Source of the DNA: SHVO01 sp041905525
Lineage (GTDB): Bacteria; Pseudomonadota; Alphaproteobacteria; Rhodospirillales; Rhodospirillaceae
Direction: 5' to 3'
DNA: 64,000 nt
NCBI GenBank assembly: GCA_041905525.1
Contig: JAYRKY010000009.1
Location: 1-64,000 of the forward strand
Part shown: positions 52,189 to 60,457 of the stretch, piece after piece
Layout of the letters: the number at the start of each line of letters is the position of its first letter
Numbering within the stretch: the first letter of the stretch is position 1
The notes under the pieces: model-generated
Databases searched by the model: none
What the model was told of the DNA's origin: nothing
Seen by the model: only the letters and a program-made list of their open reading frames with translations
Position numbers and translations under genes: made by a program

Positions 52189-53781
52189 CTACTGCGCCGT
52201 TTCGACCAAGTGAGCCCGCGGCGGCGGCACGCGCGCGTGCGACGCCTGTTCATAATCGTAGGCGAGGGCGAGCAGCGTCGCTTCGCTCCACGCCGTGCCG
52301 GCAAAAGACAAGCCCACCGGCAGTCCGTTCACCAATCCCATCGGCACCGACATGACGGGATAACCGGCTACGGCGGTGGTGGTTGTCACGGAGGCGGGGC
52401 CCGTTCCGCGTTCCGCGGGGATCGGGCCGGTGCCTGGCGTCCCGTCCGGCGGAAGGACGCCCGCCGGTCCGCCCGTCGGGGTCACGATGGCGACAACGTT
52501 ATATTCCTTGATGATGCGATCGATGCCGTCGTCGCGCGTCATCTTCAGGGCCTTTTCCATGTTGGCGATATAGGCCGGGTTCTGGCGGCCGCCTTGTGTC
52601 GCCTCGGCGTCTTCCCACAGATCCATCTTGTGCATGTTCTCGCGCGGATCGGCTTTGCTGAACGCGATGAGATCGGCCAGCGACTTCACGGGCACGGTGT
52701 CCGGCGTCGCCGCAAGATAAGCGGTCAAATCTTCCTTGAAGTCGTGCAGGAGCGTGACACGCATTTCCGGCCGCGGATCGATCAGGATATCGGCCGGCAC
52801 CTCCACCAGCTCCGCGCCCTCGGCCTTGAGGGTGGCAAGCGCCTTCTCAAAGATCTCGCCGACCACCGCCGCGTTTTCGCCCGAAGGACGGATCACGGCG
52901 ACCCGCTTGCCGCGCAGCGCCTCGTCGCTCAGCGCCGCGACGTAATCGGTCTTGTGGGCGTCGGCTTCGGCGCTCCAGCGGTCGGCGGGGTCGCTTCCGG
53001 CCATCACGGTCAGCAGCATGGCCGCGTCGCGCACATTGCGGGCCATTGGTCCGGCGGTGTCCTGCGTCAGGCTGATGGGCACGATGCCGCGGCGCGAGAC
53101 AAGGGCGATGGTGGGCTTCACGCCGACGACGCCGTTCACATTCGCCGGGCTGACGATCGAGCCGCCGGTTTGTGTTCCGATGGCGGCGGCGGAAAAACTC
53201 ATGGCGACCGAAATGCCCGATCCATTGCTCGAGCCCGCGGCGGTGCGTGTGATGTCGTAGGGATTCTTCGTGCTGCCGCCGACCGTGCTGCCGTTCAGCA
53301 TCGACGCGGTGCGGAACCCGGCGAACTGTTGCGTATTGGCTTTTCCAAGGATGACCGCGCCCGCGGCCCGCAGGCGTTTCACCACTTCGGAGTCAGCGGC
53401 GGGGAAGTTCTTCTCCAAAGCGAACGACCCGGCCGTGGTCGGCATGCCGACGGCGTCGAAGTTGTCCTTGAACAGGATGGGAATGCCGTCCAGCGGGCCC
53501 AGGGCCTGACCGGACGCGCGGCGCTTGTCGGACGCGGCCGCCTGCTCCAGGGCGTCGGGCGCGATCATGATGATCGCATTCAACGGTTCTTCCAGCCGTT
53601 CGATCCGGTGAAGGTAGCTCTTGGTGATATCCACCGAGGTGGTCTTGCCCGCCGCGAGGTCCGCGGAAATCTGCGACAGGGGAGTCTCTTCCACCACATA
53701 GGCCTGCGGCGCCTTCTTCTCCGAACAGGCCACAAGCGGCAGCACCAACGTCAGAAGAACCAAATGACGGCGCATCTTCAT
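52189..53781 (-). CDS. Lipoprotein amidase (amidase signature family)
   Basis: The 530-residue protein starts with a lipoprotein signal (LVLLTLVLPLVACSEKK, lipobox LVAC). It carries the Ser-cisSer-Lys amidase site: Lys in GIPILFKDN, cis-Ser and Ser in AAGSSNGSG and GTQTGGSIVSPA. It hydrolyses an amide or related bond in the periplasm. Homologous exported amidases are often annotated as Asp/Glu-tRNA amidotransferase A-like, but export excludes that role. It is convergent with the SET gene. GGGGGA precedes the start. Confidence 0.88.
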   Translation of the reverse strand: MKMRRHLVLLTLVLPLVACSEKKAPQAYVVEETPLSQISADLAAGKTTSVDITKSYLHRIERLEEPLNAIIMIAPDALEQAAASDKRRASGQALGPLDGIPILFKDNFDAVGMPTTAGSFALEKNFPAADSEVVKRLRAAGAVILGKANTQQFAGFRTASMLNGSTVGGSTKNPYDITRTAAGSSNGSGISVAMSFSAAAIGTQTGGSIVSPANVNGVVGVKPTIALVSRRGIVPISLTQDTAGPMARNVRDAAMLLTVMAGSDPADRWSAEADAHKTDYVAALSDEALRGKRVAVIRPSGENAAVVGEIFEKALATLKAEGAELVEVPADILIDPRPEMRVTLLHDFKEDLTAYLAATPDTVPVKSLADLIAFSKADPRENMHKMDLWEDAEATQGGRQNPAYIANMEKALKMTRDDGIDRIIKEYNVVAIVTPTGGPAGVLPPDGTPGTGPIPAERGTGPASVTTTTAVAGYPVMSVPMGLVNGLPVGLSFAGTAWSEATLLALAYDYEQASHARVPPPRAHLVETAQ

Positions 53782-53819
53782 TCCCCCATTTCAACGGCTG
53801 GCAAGACAGGCAGCTTGGC

Positions 53820-54101
53820 CGCAAAGCAGATGAATGTAAATGCGGGGCGGCGCGGATCTTCGCCGCGAAAGATATTGATGACCTCAAGAACCGCCCCGTT
53901 CCGAACATCAAGCTTTTCGGGCCGGTGGATGACCACGATTCACCCTACGTCCCGGGCACATCGGGGTGGAACCACGATCTGATGGCGACATTGTTGCAGT
54001 TGGCGCAAGCCGGTCGAATCAACCTCAACTATCTCGAACGTCATGTAGCGGGCGAGGAGATCTACAATCCCACGACGCAGGTGCTTTGGACGAAGGTCTG
54101 A
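53820..54101 (+). pseudogene. Gene remnant: C-terminal coding fragment without start
   Basis: The frame ending at TGA 54099-54101 reads like protein for about 90 residues (including DDLKNRPVPNIKLFGPVDD and LLQLAQAGRINLNYLERHV). It has no plausible start and merges upstream with the leader of the divergent amidase gene. I do not recognise the family. It lies just outside the island's left repeat, so it may be debris of an older insertion or a gene cut by it. The rest of 53782-54132 shows no other gene. Confidence 0.45.
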
Positions 54102-54132
54102 GAAGCTGGAGCGGCAGGAATGTCTCCGCCGA

Positions 54133-54194
54133 TGGTGCCCGCTCCCGGACTTGAACCGGGACGGACCGATGAAGGTCCTACGGATTTTAAGTCC
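54133..54194 (-). repeat. attR-like 62-bp copy of tRNA-Leu 3' end
   Basis: This segment is identical over 62 bp to 59320-59381, the 3' part of the tRNA-Leu gene from CCA to the anticodon stem. It diverges after 54194. Such partial tRNA copies mark the distal end of an integrated element. It lacks the 5' half of the tRNA and is not a gene. Confidence 0.95.
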
Positions 54195-54219
54195 AATAAG
54201 AAATAAATGATATCAATGC

Positions 54220-54289
54220 GGTTTCACAAAAGCTCACGATATTCAGGCGAAGCGATTTTCTAACACCGGCAAATCCAGTGTGAAACTTT
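54220..54289. repeat. TGTGAAAC motifs near the left island end
   Basis: GTTTCACA (inverse of TGTGAAAC) lies at 54221-54228 and GTGTGAAACTTT at 54278-54289. The same motif occurs twice near the right end. They could be arm-type sites for an integrase or excisionase. Confidence 0.45.
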
Positions 54290-54296
54290 CCTGGAT

Positions 54297-54980
54297 CTAT
54301 TTTTCCTTATTGTCTCGAGCCGCCGAAGCCGATGAGCGATAGGCGCGATTGATCGCCTTCTCCATCACTTCTTGAGACATGCCAGCGTCTCGTAGACGCG
54401 CTGCGACTTGTGTAAAGACCCAAGTCGCCCGTGCCTTTTCCTCGGGCATAGGATCCCTGTGGAGGGTAGCGCGCAGTGTCTCCGCGTCCGCCCCTCTACT
54501 GTCAGCTAAGGAAAGAAATGCCTGCGCGAGACTGTTCAGCTGCTCTAACGGCACGGTCCAGTCAATGTCCGATGGCTTGCGGAACTTACCCTCATAAATT
54601 TCCACATAGAGGCTATGGTTCCTCGGGATCAAGCCGAGCGCGAATATCGGCTCTAAGACCTCTAGATCAACTGTTCTTGGCGGTAGATCCTCGAAAAGGG
54701 CTCGCACCTGTAGCTGACCGAGCTTGGATTCATGATTTCTGAGCCGGTTCCAGAATCGCTTCCAATCCAGATCGTGGCCTTGAGCAAGCCATTTCCCGGC
54801 CATCTCCAAGATGAAAAATTTTGCCAGCTCCTCACATGAGGAATGCATCAACGTGTACGCGCGGGCATGTTTTGCTGCTCGAAAAAGCAAGTCAGCATCC
54901 TCAAGCAACTCACGCGCGTTGGCGCGGCAGCAAATCAGTCCAGCGACGATTTCGTCTGTGGAGAGGCGTTGGTCGGACAT
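54297..54980 (-). CDS. AbiV-family (HEPN) abortive infection-like protein
   Basis: The 227-residue helical protein has the AbiV-type HEPN pattern: ANARELLEDADLLFRAAKHARAYTLMHSSCEELAKFFIL, and then RFWNRLRNHESKLG containing an R...H motif. AbiV of Lactococcus stops phage protein synthesis. HEPN proteins often cut RNA through Arg and His. The gene is divergent from the other three island genes with a 188-nt shared upstream region. GGGGA precedes the start. A defence role is inferred from the family and the island setting. Confidence 0.75.
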   Translation of the reverse strand: MSDQRLSTDEIVAGLICCRANARELLEDADLLFRAAKHARAYTLMHSSCEELAKFFILEMAGKWLAQGHDLDWKRFWNRLRNHESKLGQLQVRALFEDLPPRTVDLEVLEPIFALGLIPRNHSLYVEIYEGKFRKPSDIDWTVPLEQLNSLAQAFLSLADSRGADAETLRATLHRDPMPEEKARATWVFTQVAARLRDAGMSQEVMEKAINRAYRSSASAARDNKEK

Positions 54981-55168
54981 GCCAAATTCCCCAAGGTTTT
55001 TGTGCCAATAGCCAACCGGCCTAAGAGCAGTTAGCGATCCTCCCAGAGGTACCTAAATAGGCCCAGTAGCTCCCGCTTTCCTATCGATACAGGGAGGCTC
55101 GTTGTCGCTCGATTTTTCCGAGTCGCCATGTTACCCTAACTCACCAATTTCTATGCTGGCGCAACAAC

Positions 55169-55840
55169 ATGACTACAATTCTCGATGGTAAGAATTTGGA
55201 GGCGGTCGCTGATCGCGGCCGTTTTGCGACGCTCCTTTCTCCGAGCGGCTGCCCCCGGCCAGCCTATGACCAAGTTGTCTTAGATGGTGATGATTGGGTG
55301 GTAGCGCCTACGCTAGGCTCGATCCTCCCGAATTGGTTACTGCTCGTGCCACGGAAAGGGGCAGTAACCTTCGCCCAGTGGCGTCAGGATACGGGTAAAG
55401 AGCCCGACAAAATTGTCGACGGGATATTGGCGAGGCTTGGGGCGAGGCCGAGCCGCTCCATCTGGTTCGAGCATGGGCCCGCTATTCGCGGCTCAGCAGT
55501 GGGATGCGGTGTCGATTACGCGCATATTCACCTGCTCATCGACGCCCCATTCTCCTTTGATAAGTTCACGGCCGCCGTGAAAACTGCGTGTACCCTTAAT
55601 TGGCGCGAAACGACGCCCTCGATGGCGTATCGGTCTATTAGCGCCAATCGATCCTATTTAATTGGCTCATCTACTAGGCGTTCAATCCTGGCTGAAGGTG
55701 TCGAAGACGTAGGGTCGCAATTCTTTCGGCGAGTGATTGCCGGCTTAGTGGGCCGTCCTGATAGCTGGAATTATCGCACGCATCCGTATACCGAGAACGT
55801 GGAAAAGACGCTCGAGGCGTTCGGCGATCAGATGGTGTAG
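55169..55840 (+). CDS. HIT-like nucleotide-binding protein
   Basis: The 223-residue protein has a HIT-like core: LPNWLLLVPRKG, IWFEHGP (99-104), and VGCGVDYAHIHLLI with His119 and His121. The third histidine of the classical HxHxH is replaced by Leu123. This form is seen in Ap4A-hydrolase-like and adenylyl-transfer HIT branches. It probably binds or cleaves a nucleotide. No clear ribosome site precedes the ATG. It is the first of three coupled genes. The residue change leaves the catalytic reaction uncertain. Confidence 0.6.
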   Translation: MTTILDGKNLEAVADRGRFATLLSPSGCPRPAYDQVVLDGDDWVVAPTLGSILPNWLLLVPRKGAVTFAQWRQDTGKEPDKIVDGILARLGARPSRSIWFEHGPAIRGSAVGCGVDYAHIHLLIDAPFSFDKFTAAVKTACTLNWRETTPSMAYRSISANRSYLIGSSTRRSILAEGVEDVGSQFFRRVIAGLVGRPDSWNYRTHPYTENVEKTLEAFGDQMV

Positions 55841-55844
55841 TCCA

Positions 55845-56507
55845 TTGGTCGGGGGCACTGAATCCAATGGTTCTTCCGAAGAAGCCGCAGGTTCCCAGCC
55901 GCTAAGCAGCGGAAATTTCGCGCAACCGCTGACCAACCAACACACGGATGATCGAAAAAAGTGGGACTGGAAAAGCAGGTTTCCGCAAGACGCCCGTCAA
56001 GCGATCAGGGTTGAGGGCTCCATCCTAATCGCCGCCTTTTTGATCCTGCTATTAGCGACCGGATTTTCGTTGGGAGTGGCACCCTTTCAAGTCGTCGTTT
56101 CATTGGGTTGGCTAACAGATTTGCCGCAGGAGAAGAGCGCGGCAACCCCAATGATAGTGCCTACGCTCGGGATAAATTTTCACGTCTTATCGATTTTCTT
56201 CGCCGGGTCGATCGGTGGCGTGAGCTTTTCGATTAAGTGGCTTGTGCATGCGACAGCAAAGGGCTGGTGGCATGTCGATCGACGTTGCTGGCGACTGCTA
56301 ACGCCATTCCTGGGCGGCGTCTATGCCTGCGTAGTGCTGACGTTCTTGGATGCCGGCATGTTAAGTGGAGCGCCCACAGATGGCGCTTCGCGCTCCCCCG
56401 CTTTGGCCGCCGCATTGGCGTTTCTCGTCGGATATTTCTCAGATGGTGTCAGTGGCCTCCTTTCAAATGTCGCGAACGCGGTATTTGGCACGCTCGATAA
56501 GAAATGA
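55845..56507 (+). CDS. Small integral membrane protein of the island
   Basis: The 220-residue protein has a polar N-terminal tail of about 55 residues, then hydrophobic segments near residues 57-85, 105-130, 150-170 and 185-205. No known family is recognised. The start is a TTG 4 bases after the HIT-like stop; no other in-frame start fits. Its stop overlaps the next ATG by 4 nt (ATGA), so the three genes are translationally coupled. A membrane effector or anchor role in a defence system is a possibility only. Confidence 0.6.
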   Translation: MVGGTESNGSSEEAAGSQPLSSGNFAQPLTNQHTDDRKKWDWKSRFPQDARQAIRVEGSILIAAFLILLLATGFSLGVAPFQVVVSLGWLTDLPQEKSAATPMIVPTLGINFHVLSIFFAGSIGGVSFSIKWLVHATAKGWWHVDRRCWRLLTPFLGGVYACVVLTFLDAGMLSGAPTDGASRSPALAAALAFLVGYFSDGVSGLLSNVANAVFGTLDKK

Positions 56508-59086
56508 GCGACGACATCCTGTTTTCCGAGGAAACGCCGTCCTTCGACTGGTTGGACGCTGCGTCAAAAAAGACTGTCTACGGGCCTAAAGGCGCGTTTC
56601 TCGCCGCGCTACCCCGTTTCTGGACCCCACCTTTCGTTCTCCTGCCCGCATCGCTCTTTGCGGGACGCCGAACGGCCGGGGGTGAAAAGCTCGTCAAGCT
56701 CCCTAAGCCGGTCTTGGCGAAAATCAGGAGCCTCGCGATCTCCGGCCAAATCATCGTCCGTTCAAGTGTGATTGGAGAGACGATTTGGGATCGAGGCACC
56801 TATAAGAGCGAAATAGTTGACGCGGCCGGTGAGGGTTTCGATGAACGCCTGCTGTTGGCGGCAGAAAACGTGCTGGCATCTGCTCAAGGTAAGCAATCCG
56901 GTATAGTAGTTCAAAAATACGTAAAGCCTAAGTCGCGTGGTGAGTTCGGCAACTTACAGCGGCTATCAAAGACGCGAGATCATTGGGAGTTGTCGTCGAT
57001 TGCGAGCAATGATGTCACGACGCGAGATCGGTTCAATACTCAGCGCGACGAGGCTGCATCCGATAGAGCCATTCTGGCAGTGCGTTCAGGTCAATCACGA
57101 GAACGGCAGTTCGGCTCAATTGCAGCGTGGCTCAATAATGTTCTCTTGCAGGGCAAATCCCAGCGTCTGAGCTGCGAGTGGGTTGTTGACGACCGGCAAA
57201 TTTACCTGGTGCAGTTAGACGAAGAGGATGAAGATTTCGGCGGGTGCAACCCGTTCCAGATCCGCGTTGCCCCGATTCATCAGCCTGTCGCGGCAAAGGG
57301 GACTCTTCTGACGCCGGCCGAAGGGGCGGCGTTGCAGGCGTGGGACAAATTGCGAGTTCTTGAGGAATTGGGTGAGCCGACGGCCACTCATAGGCCAATG
57401 CTCTTCTACGTCGAGCTAGCAGACTTGATCCGCGTTCAGAAATCTCAACTAAAGGGAAACCTCGAAAAGGACTTTCGTGATCTAATCGGGCCCGACAGCA
57501 TTGTTGTGCGTACGAGCGGTCGGGTTGGTGACAAGGTTCCAAATCTTCCGAGAACCGAATGCCTCACGCCGGCCGAAGCCGCGGATTGGTGCATCAACGA
57601 GTTGGCATCGCTCAAGGCCGCGGGGACCGCGAAAAACCTAGCCTTCGTGGCGCACCGCTTTATTTCGGCGCGAGCAAGCGCCTGGGTGCGAGCTGAGCCC
57701 GATAGCGCAAATGTGGAAATTCATAGTCTGTGGGGTCTGCCTGACGGTCTACAGACGTGTCCCTACGACATTTGGGAAGTCCATATCCATTCTAAAGTCG
57801 CGACGGATTACCCGGAATATAAATCCAACATGCTAATCGCCCGGGAAAACGGGGATTGGGAATACGTCAGGATAAAAAATGAATTAGCTCGTGGCCTGAG
57901 CGTCGGCAGGCCGGAGGCGCTGGACCTTGCACTACGTACGCACGCAATTGCTCAGCGGCTAGGAAAGCCGTGCCACGTTATGTGGTTCGTTGGCTGCGCT
58001 AACAATGACGGAACCAAGTTCAATATACCATGGTACTGGACCGAAGCTCATGATGCCGAGAAAAATCCCGACAGGGCGAACTATCAGATTTTCACGATAG
58101 CCGACCAGGAGGCGCTGGAGAGATTTAAGGTCCAGCTTGATGCTCGCTGGCGCCAAGCGATCGAGTTGAAGCCTTCAAATCCCAATCTAATGCGTGACTC
58201 CGCATTTATAGATGCAGTTGGCAAGGCAGCACATGACGCCGGCGTCCCCGTCATTCTAGAAGGATCAACATTGGCGCACGCCTATTATCAGCTGCGCCGA
58301 CAGGGGTGCACGGTAGTAACTCGAGGTGAAAAGGAACACTCCCGAGTTCGCCGCACAGCCACCTTTGGGAAGTTAGTTCGCGATGAAATTCCTTCCCGGA
58401 TCGCCAAACGCCAAGAGGCTGAGGTGACGCGGACGATCCCAGCGGAAGTACTGAAGGGCTTCTTGGTGGGCAAGCTCCTGGAAGAGGCCCTAGAAGTGCG
58501 TAGTGCCGTAGGAGTTGAGCAAAAGGCGGCGGAACTGGCGGATCTGTATGAGGTGTTTCGCGCGTTGCTTCAGGCTGAGGGTATTCCGCTCCAGGAAATT
58601 GAAACGAAGGCAAAGGAGAAGCGAAACAAGGCCGGAGGGTTCGACAAGGGGTTTGTTCTATTACAGACGGGCATCCTCGGTCGGAACCGCACAGCGATGG
58701 CGAGTGCTTCTCAGCCACTCACTCAGGTTTTGGCCCGCAAAAACCCAAGTGGGTCATACGACATCCCGTTTTCGTTTTTCGGCTTTATGGAGTTTGACCA
58801 GCCGCGGGTTCTCGACTTTGAAGAGGCCGGCGTAAGGGTGTCCGTACAACTTCATTCCGACAGAGTAGAGCTGTCTCTTTCAAAGGAAGAGAGACAACTT
58901 GAGCTTCCGCTCGACTTGGCGGTCGAGGCCGATGCTTCCCAGGCTACTCGGGGCGAGGCGACAACAAGTGCCGGGCGACCCAAACCCAAGCGGCCGCGCG
59001 CACGTTCGAGAAAAGGAACGCTACGTGCATCGTCGAGTGGCTCCCGCCGCCTCTCGAAGAAAGTGAAGCGAACGAAGCGCAGGTAG
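56504..59086 (+). CDS. PEP-synthase-like ATP-binding protein fused to MazG/PRA-PH-like domain
   Basis: The 860-residue protein starts with a PPDK_N-like ATP-grasp region: IIVRSSVIGE (83-92), IVVQKYVKPKSRGEFG and EWVVDDRQIYLVQLD (225-239). A second similar region follows, with SIVVRTSGRVGD (332-343) and IHSLWGLPDGL. Residues 620-720 form an all-alpha pyrophosphohydrolase: FGKLVRDEIP, KLLEEALEV with Glu660, Glu661 and Glu664, then ELADLYEV with Glu677 and Asp680. The last 130 residues hold a small beta part and a Lys/Arg-rich tail. No phosphohistidine or PEP-binding domain is present, so it is not a PEP synthase. It may make or destroy a nucleotide. The domain reading is by motif. Confidence 0.65.
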   Translation: MSDDILFSEETPSFDWLDAASKKTVYGPKGAFLAALPRFWTPPFVLLPASLFAGRRTAGGEKLVKLPKPVLAKIRSLAISGQIIVRSSVIGETIWDRGTYKSEIVDAAGEGFDERLLLAAENVLASAQGKQSGIVVQKYVKPKSRGEFGNLQRLSKTRDHWELSSIASNDVTTRDRFNTQRDEAASDRAILAVRSGQSRERQFGSIAAWLNNVLLQGKSQRLSCEWVVDDRQIYLVQLDEEDEDFGGCNPFQIRVAPIHQPVAAKGTLLTPAEGAALQAWDKLRVLEELGEPTATHRPMLFYVELADLIRVQKSQLKGNLEKDFRDLIGPDSIVVRTSGRVGDKVPNLPRTECLTPAEAADWCINELASLKAAGTAKNLAFVAHRFISARASAWVRAEPDSANVEIHSLWGLPDGLQTCPYDIWEVHIHSKVATDYPEYKSNMLIARENGDWEYVRIKNELARGLSVGRPEALDLALRTHAIAQRLGKPCHVMWFVGCANNDGTKFNIPWYWTEAHDAEKNPDRANYQIFTIADQEALERFKVQLDARWRQAIELKPSNPNLMRDSAFIDAVGKAAHDAGVPVILEGSTLAHAYYQLRRQGCTVVTRGEKEHSRVRRTATFGKLVRDEIPSRIAKRQEAEVTRTIPAEVLKGFLVGKLLEEALEVRSAVGVEQKAAELADLYEVFRALLQAEGIPLQEIETKAKEKRNKAGGFDKGFVLLQTGILGRNRTAMASASQPLTQVLARKNPSGSYDIPFSFFGFMEFDQPRVLDFEEAGVRVSVQLHSDRVELSLSKEERQLELPLDLAVEADASQATRGEATTSAGRPKPKRPRARSRKGTLRASSSGSRRLSKKVKRTKRR

Positions 59087-59245
59087 AGCTCGCCCGCGGA
59101 CGGTTCGCCGCTCAGTCAATGGCCAATTCACGCAACGGTCTTCCGCCGCGTTCAAAGCTTCCTTGCGACCGCGGCCAGCTTCGCCTCCAATGGTGCGCGC
59201 CTGAATAGCCACGCTATCCGACGCTGCGAACAAGCGACGTTCAGG

Positions 59246-59286
59246 GTGTGAAACTTTTTCTAGCGAAGGCCGAAAAGTGTGAAACC
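59246..59286 (+). repeat. TGTGAAAC motifs near the right island end
   Basis: GTGTGAAACTTT lies at 59246-59257 and GTGTGAAACC at 59277-59286, both pointing at the tRNA end 34 bases on. The first is identical over 12 bases to the left-end copy at 54278-54289. The remaining bases of 59087-59319 show no gene. Confidence 0.45.
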
Positions 59287-59319
59287 ATTTTCGGCCAATC
59301 CGTACTAAGTCATTGATTT

Positions 59320-59410
59320 TGGTGCCCGCTCCCGGACTTGAACCGGGACGGACCGATGAAGGTCCTACGGATTTTAAGTCCGTTGCGTCTACCAATTCCG
59401 CCAAGCGGGC
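59320..59410 (-). tRNA. tRNA-Leu, anticodon UAA
   Basis: The minus strand folds as a class II tRNA. It has a 7-bp acceptor stem (GCCCGCT with AGCGGGC at 59324-59330), a D-arm with GGTAGACGC and an anticodon stem ACGGA/TCCGT around CTTAAAA, giving anticodon UAA at 59374-59376. A long variable arm (GGACC/GGTCC) and the T-arm GGTTCAAGTCC follow. The discriminator is A, and CCA is encoded at 59322-59320. Its last 62 nt are the attL repeat of the island. Confidence 0.97.
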
Positions 59411-59470
59411 ACAGGGCAAATCGAGAAGCGGCCCGTAACCTAGCGGCCCCTCCTGCTTCGCGCAATCGCG

Positions 59471-60457
59471 CTAGAGGCCGCGCATCGCGGCGGCGAGAAT
59501 TTCATAGGAGCGCACGCGCGCCGCATGATCGTAGATCATCCCCGTGGCCATGATCTCGTCCGCGCCGGTCTCGCTGATGGTTTTCGCGAGGCCCGCCCGC
59601 ACAGTCTCCATCGAACCCACGAATGTGTACCGCAGCATGCGCATCACATGCGCCTTTTCCGCCGGGCTCCACATCTCATCCATATCGTCCACCGGCGGCG
59701 GCAATTGCGTGCGCGCGTTGCGGATGATGCCGATGAACGCTTGCTGAACGGAAGTGGCGATCCGCTGCGCGGCCGGATCGGTGTCCGCGGCGACGACACC
59801 CACGCCGACGATCGCATAGGGACGATCCAGCTGCGCCGACGGCTTGAACCGCGCGCGGTAAATCGCGAGCGCGTCCATCAGCGCATCGGGCGCGAAATGC
59901 GAGGCAAAGGCGAAAGGCAGGCCCATATGCGCGGCGAGCTGCGCGCCGAAAAGGCTCGATCCCAGGATCCAGAGCGGCACTTGCGTGCCGACGCCCGGAA
60001 CCGCGTGGATCCGCTGGCCCGGTTGAGCGGGACCCAGCAACGCTTGCAATTCCGCGACATCCTGCGGAAAACGCTCGGCGCTGTCCGGGTCGCGCCGCAG
60101 GGCGCGCCACGTCAGCTGATCGGTGCCCGGCGCGCGGCCGAGTCCTAAATCGATGCGGCCCGGAAAGAGCGATTCAAGCGTGCCGAACTGCTCGGCGATG
60201 ACGAGGGGCGAATGGTTGGGCAGCATGATGCCGCCGGATCCCACGCGGATTGTCTTTGTGCCGCCGGCGATATGGGCAATGACCACCGATGTCGCCGCAC
60301 TCGCGATACCCGGGAAATTGTGATGTTCGGCCAGCCAGTAGCGCGTGTATCCCAAGCGCTCGGCGTGCTGCGCAAGATCGAGCGAATGGCGCAGGGATTG
60401 GCCCGCCGTGGTGCCCTGGGGGATCGGCGCAAGATCGAGAACGGAATAACGAGTCAT
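59471..60457 (-). CDS. LLM-class flavin-dependent oxidoreductase
   Basis: The 328-residue protein is a luciferase-like monooxygenase barrel: YTRYWLAEHHNFPGIASAAT, IRVGSGGIMLPNHSPLVIAEQFGTLE, and GRIDLGLGRAPGTD. This pattern matches the YhbW/LuxAB-related MsnO8 group. It uses FMNH2, probably from a separate reductase, to oxidise an unknown substrate. AAGGATG lies 5 bases before the ATG. It stands next to the tRNA-Leu gene in the same direction. Confidence 0.9.
   Translation of the reverse strand: MTRYSVLDLAPIPQGTTAGQSLRHSLDLAQHAERLGYTRYWLAEHHNFPGIASAATSVVIAHIAGGTKTIRVGSGGIMLPNHSPLVIAEQFGTLESLFPGRIDLGLGRAPGTDQLTWRALRRDPDSAERFPQDVAELQALLGPAQPGQRIHAVPGVGTQVPLWILGSSLFGAQLAAHMGLPFAFASHFAPDALMDALAIYRARFKPSAQLDRPYAIVGVGVVAADTDPAAQRIATSVQQAFIGIIRNARTQLPPPVDDMDEMWSPAEKAHVMRMLRYTFVGSMETVRAGLAKTISETGADEIMATGMIYDHAARVRSYEILAAAMRGL

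Larger units (their letters stand above)
54133..59381. mobile_element. 5.1-kb genomic island in tRNA-Leu(UAA), defence-like cargo
   Basis: The island lies between two perfect 62-bp repeats of the tRNA-Leu 3' end. It is visibly more AT-rich and uses codons such as TTA, AAT and AGT more than the flanks. It carries four genes: AbiV-like, HIT-like, membrane protein and a PEP-synthase/MazG-like fusion. No integrase, transposase or excisionase is present, so it is either decayed or moved by an integrase in trans. Confidence 0.85.

Noticed and set aside
54133..54194. Second tRNA-Leu gene
   Set aside because: Only the 3' 62 bases are present; the acceptor 5' strand and D-arm are missing.
59021..59419. 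Minus-strand frame of 132 codons containing LAELVDATDLKSVGPSSV
   Set aside because: It is the familiar translation of a tRNA-Leu gene read as protein; the region is the tRNA and intergenic DNA.
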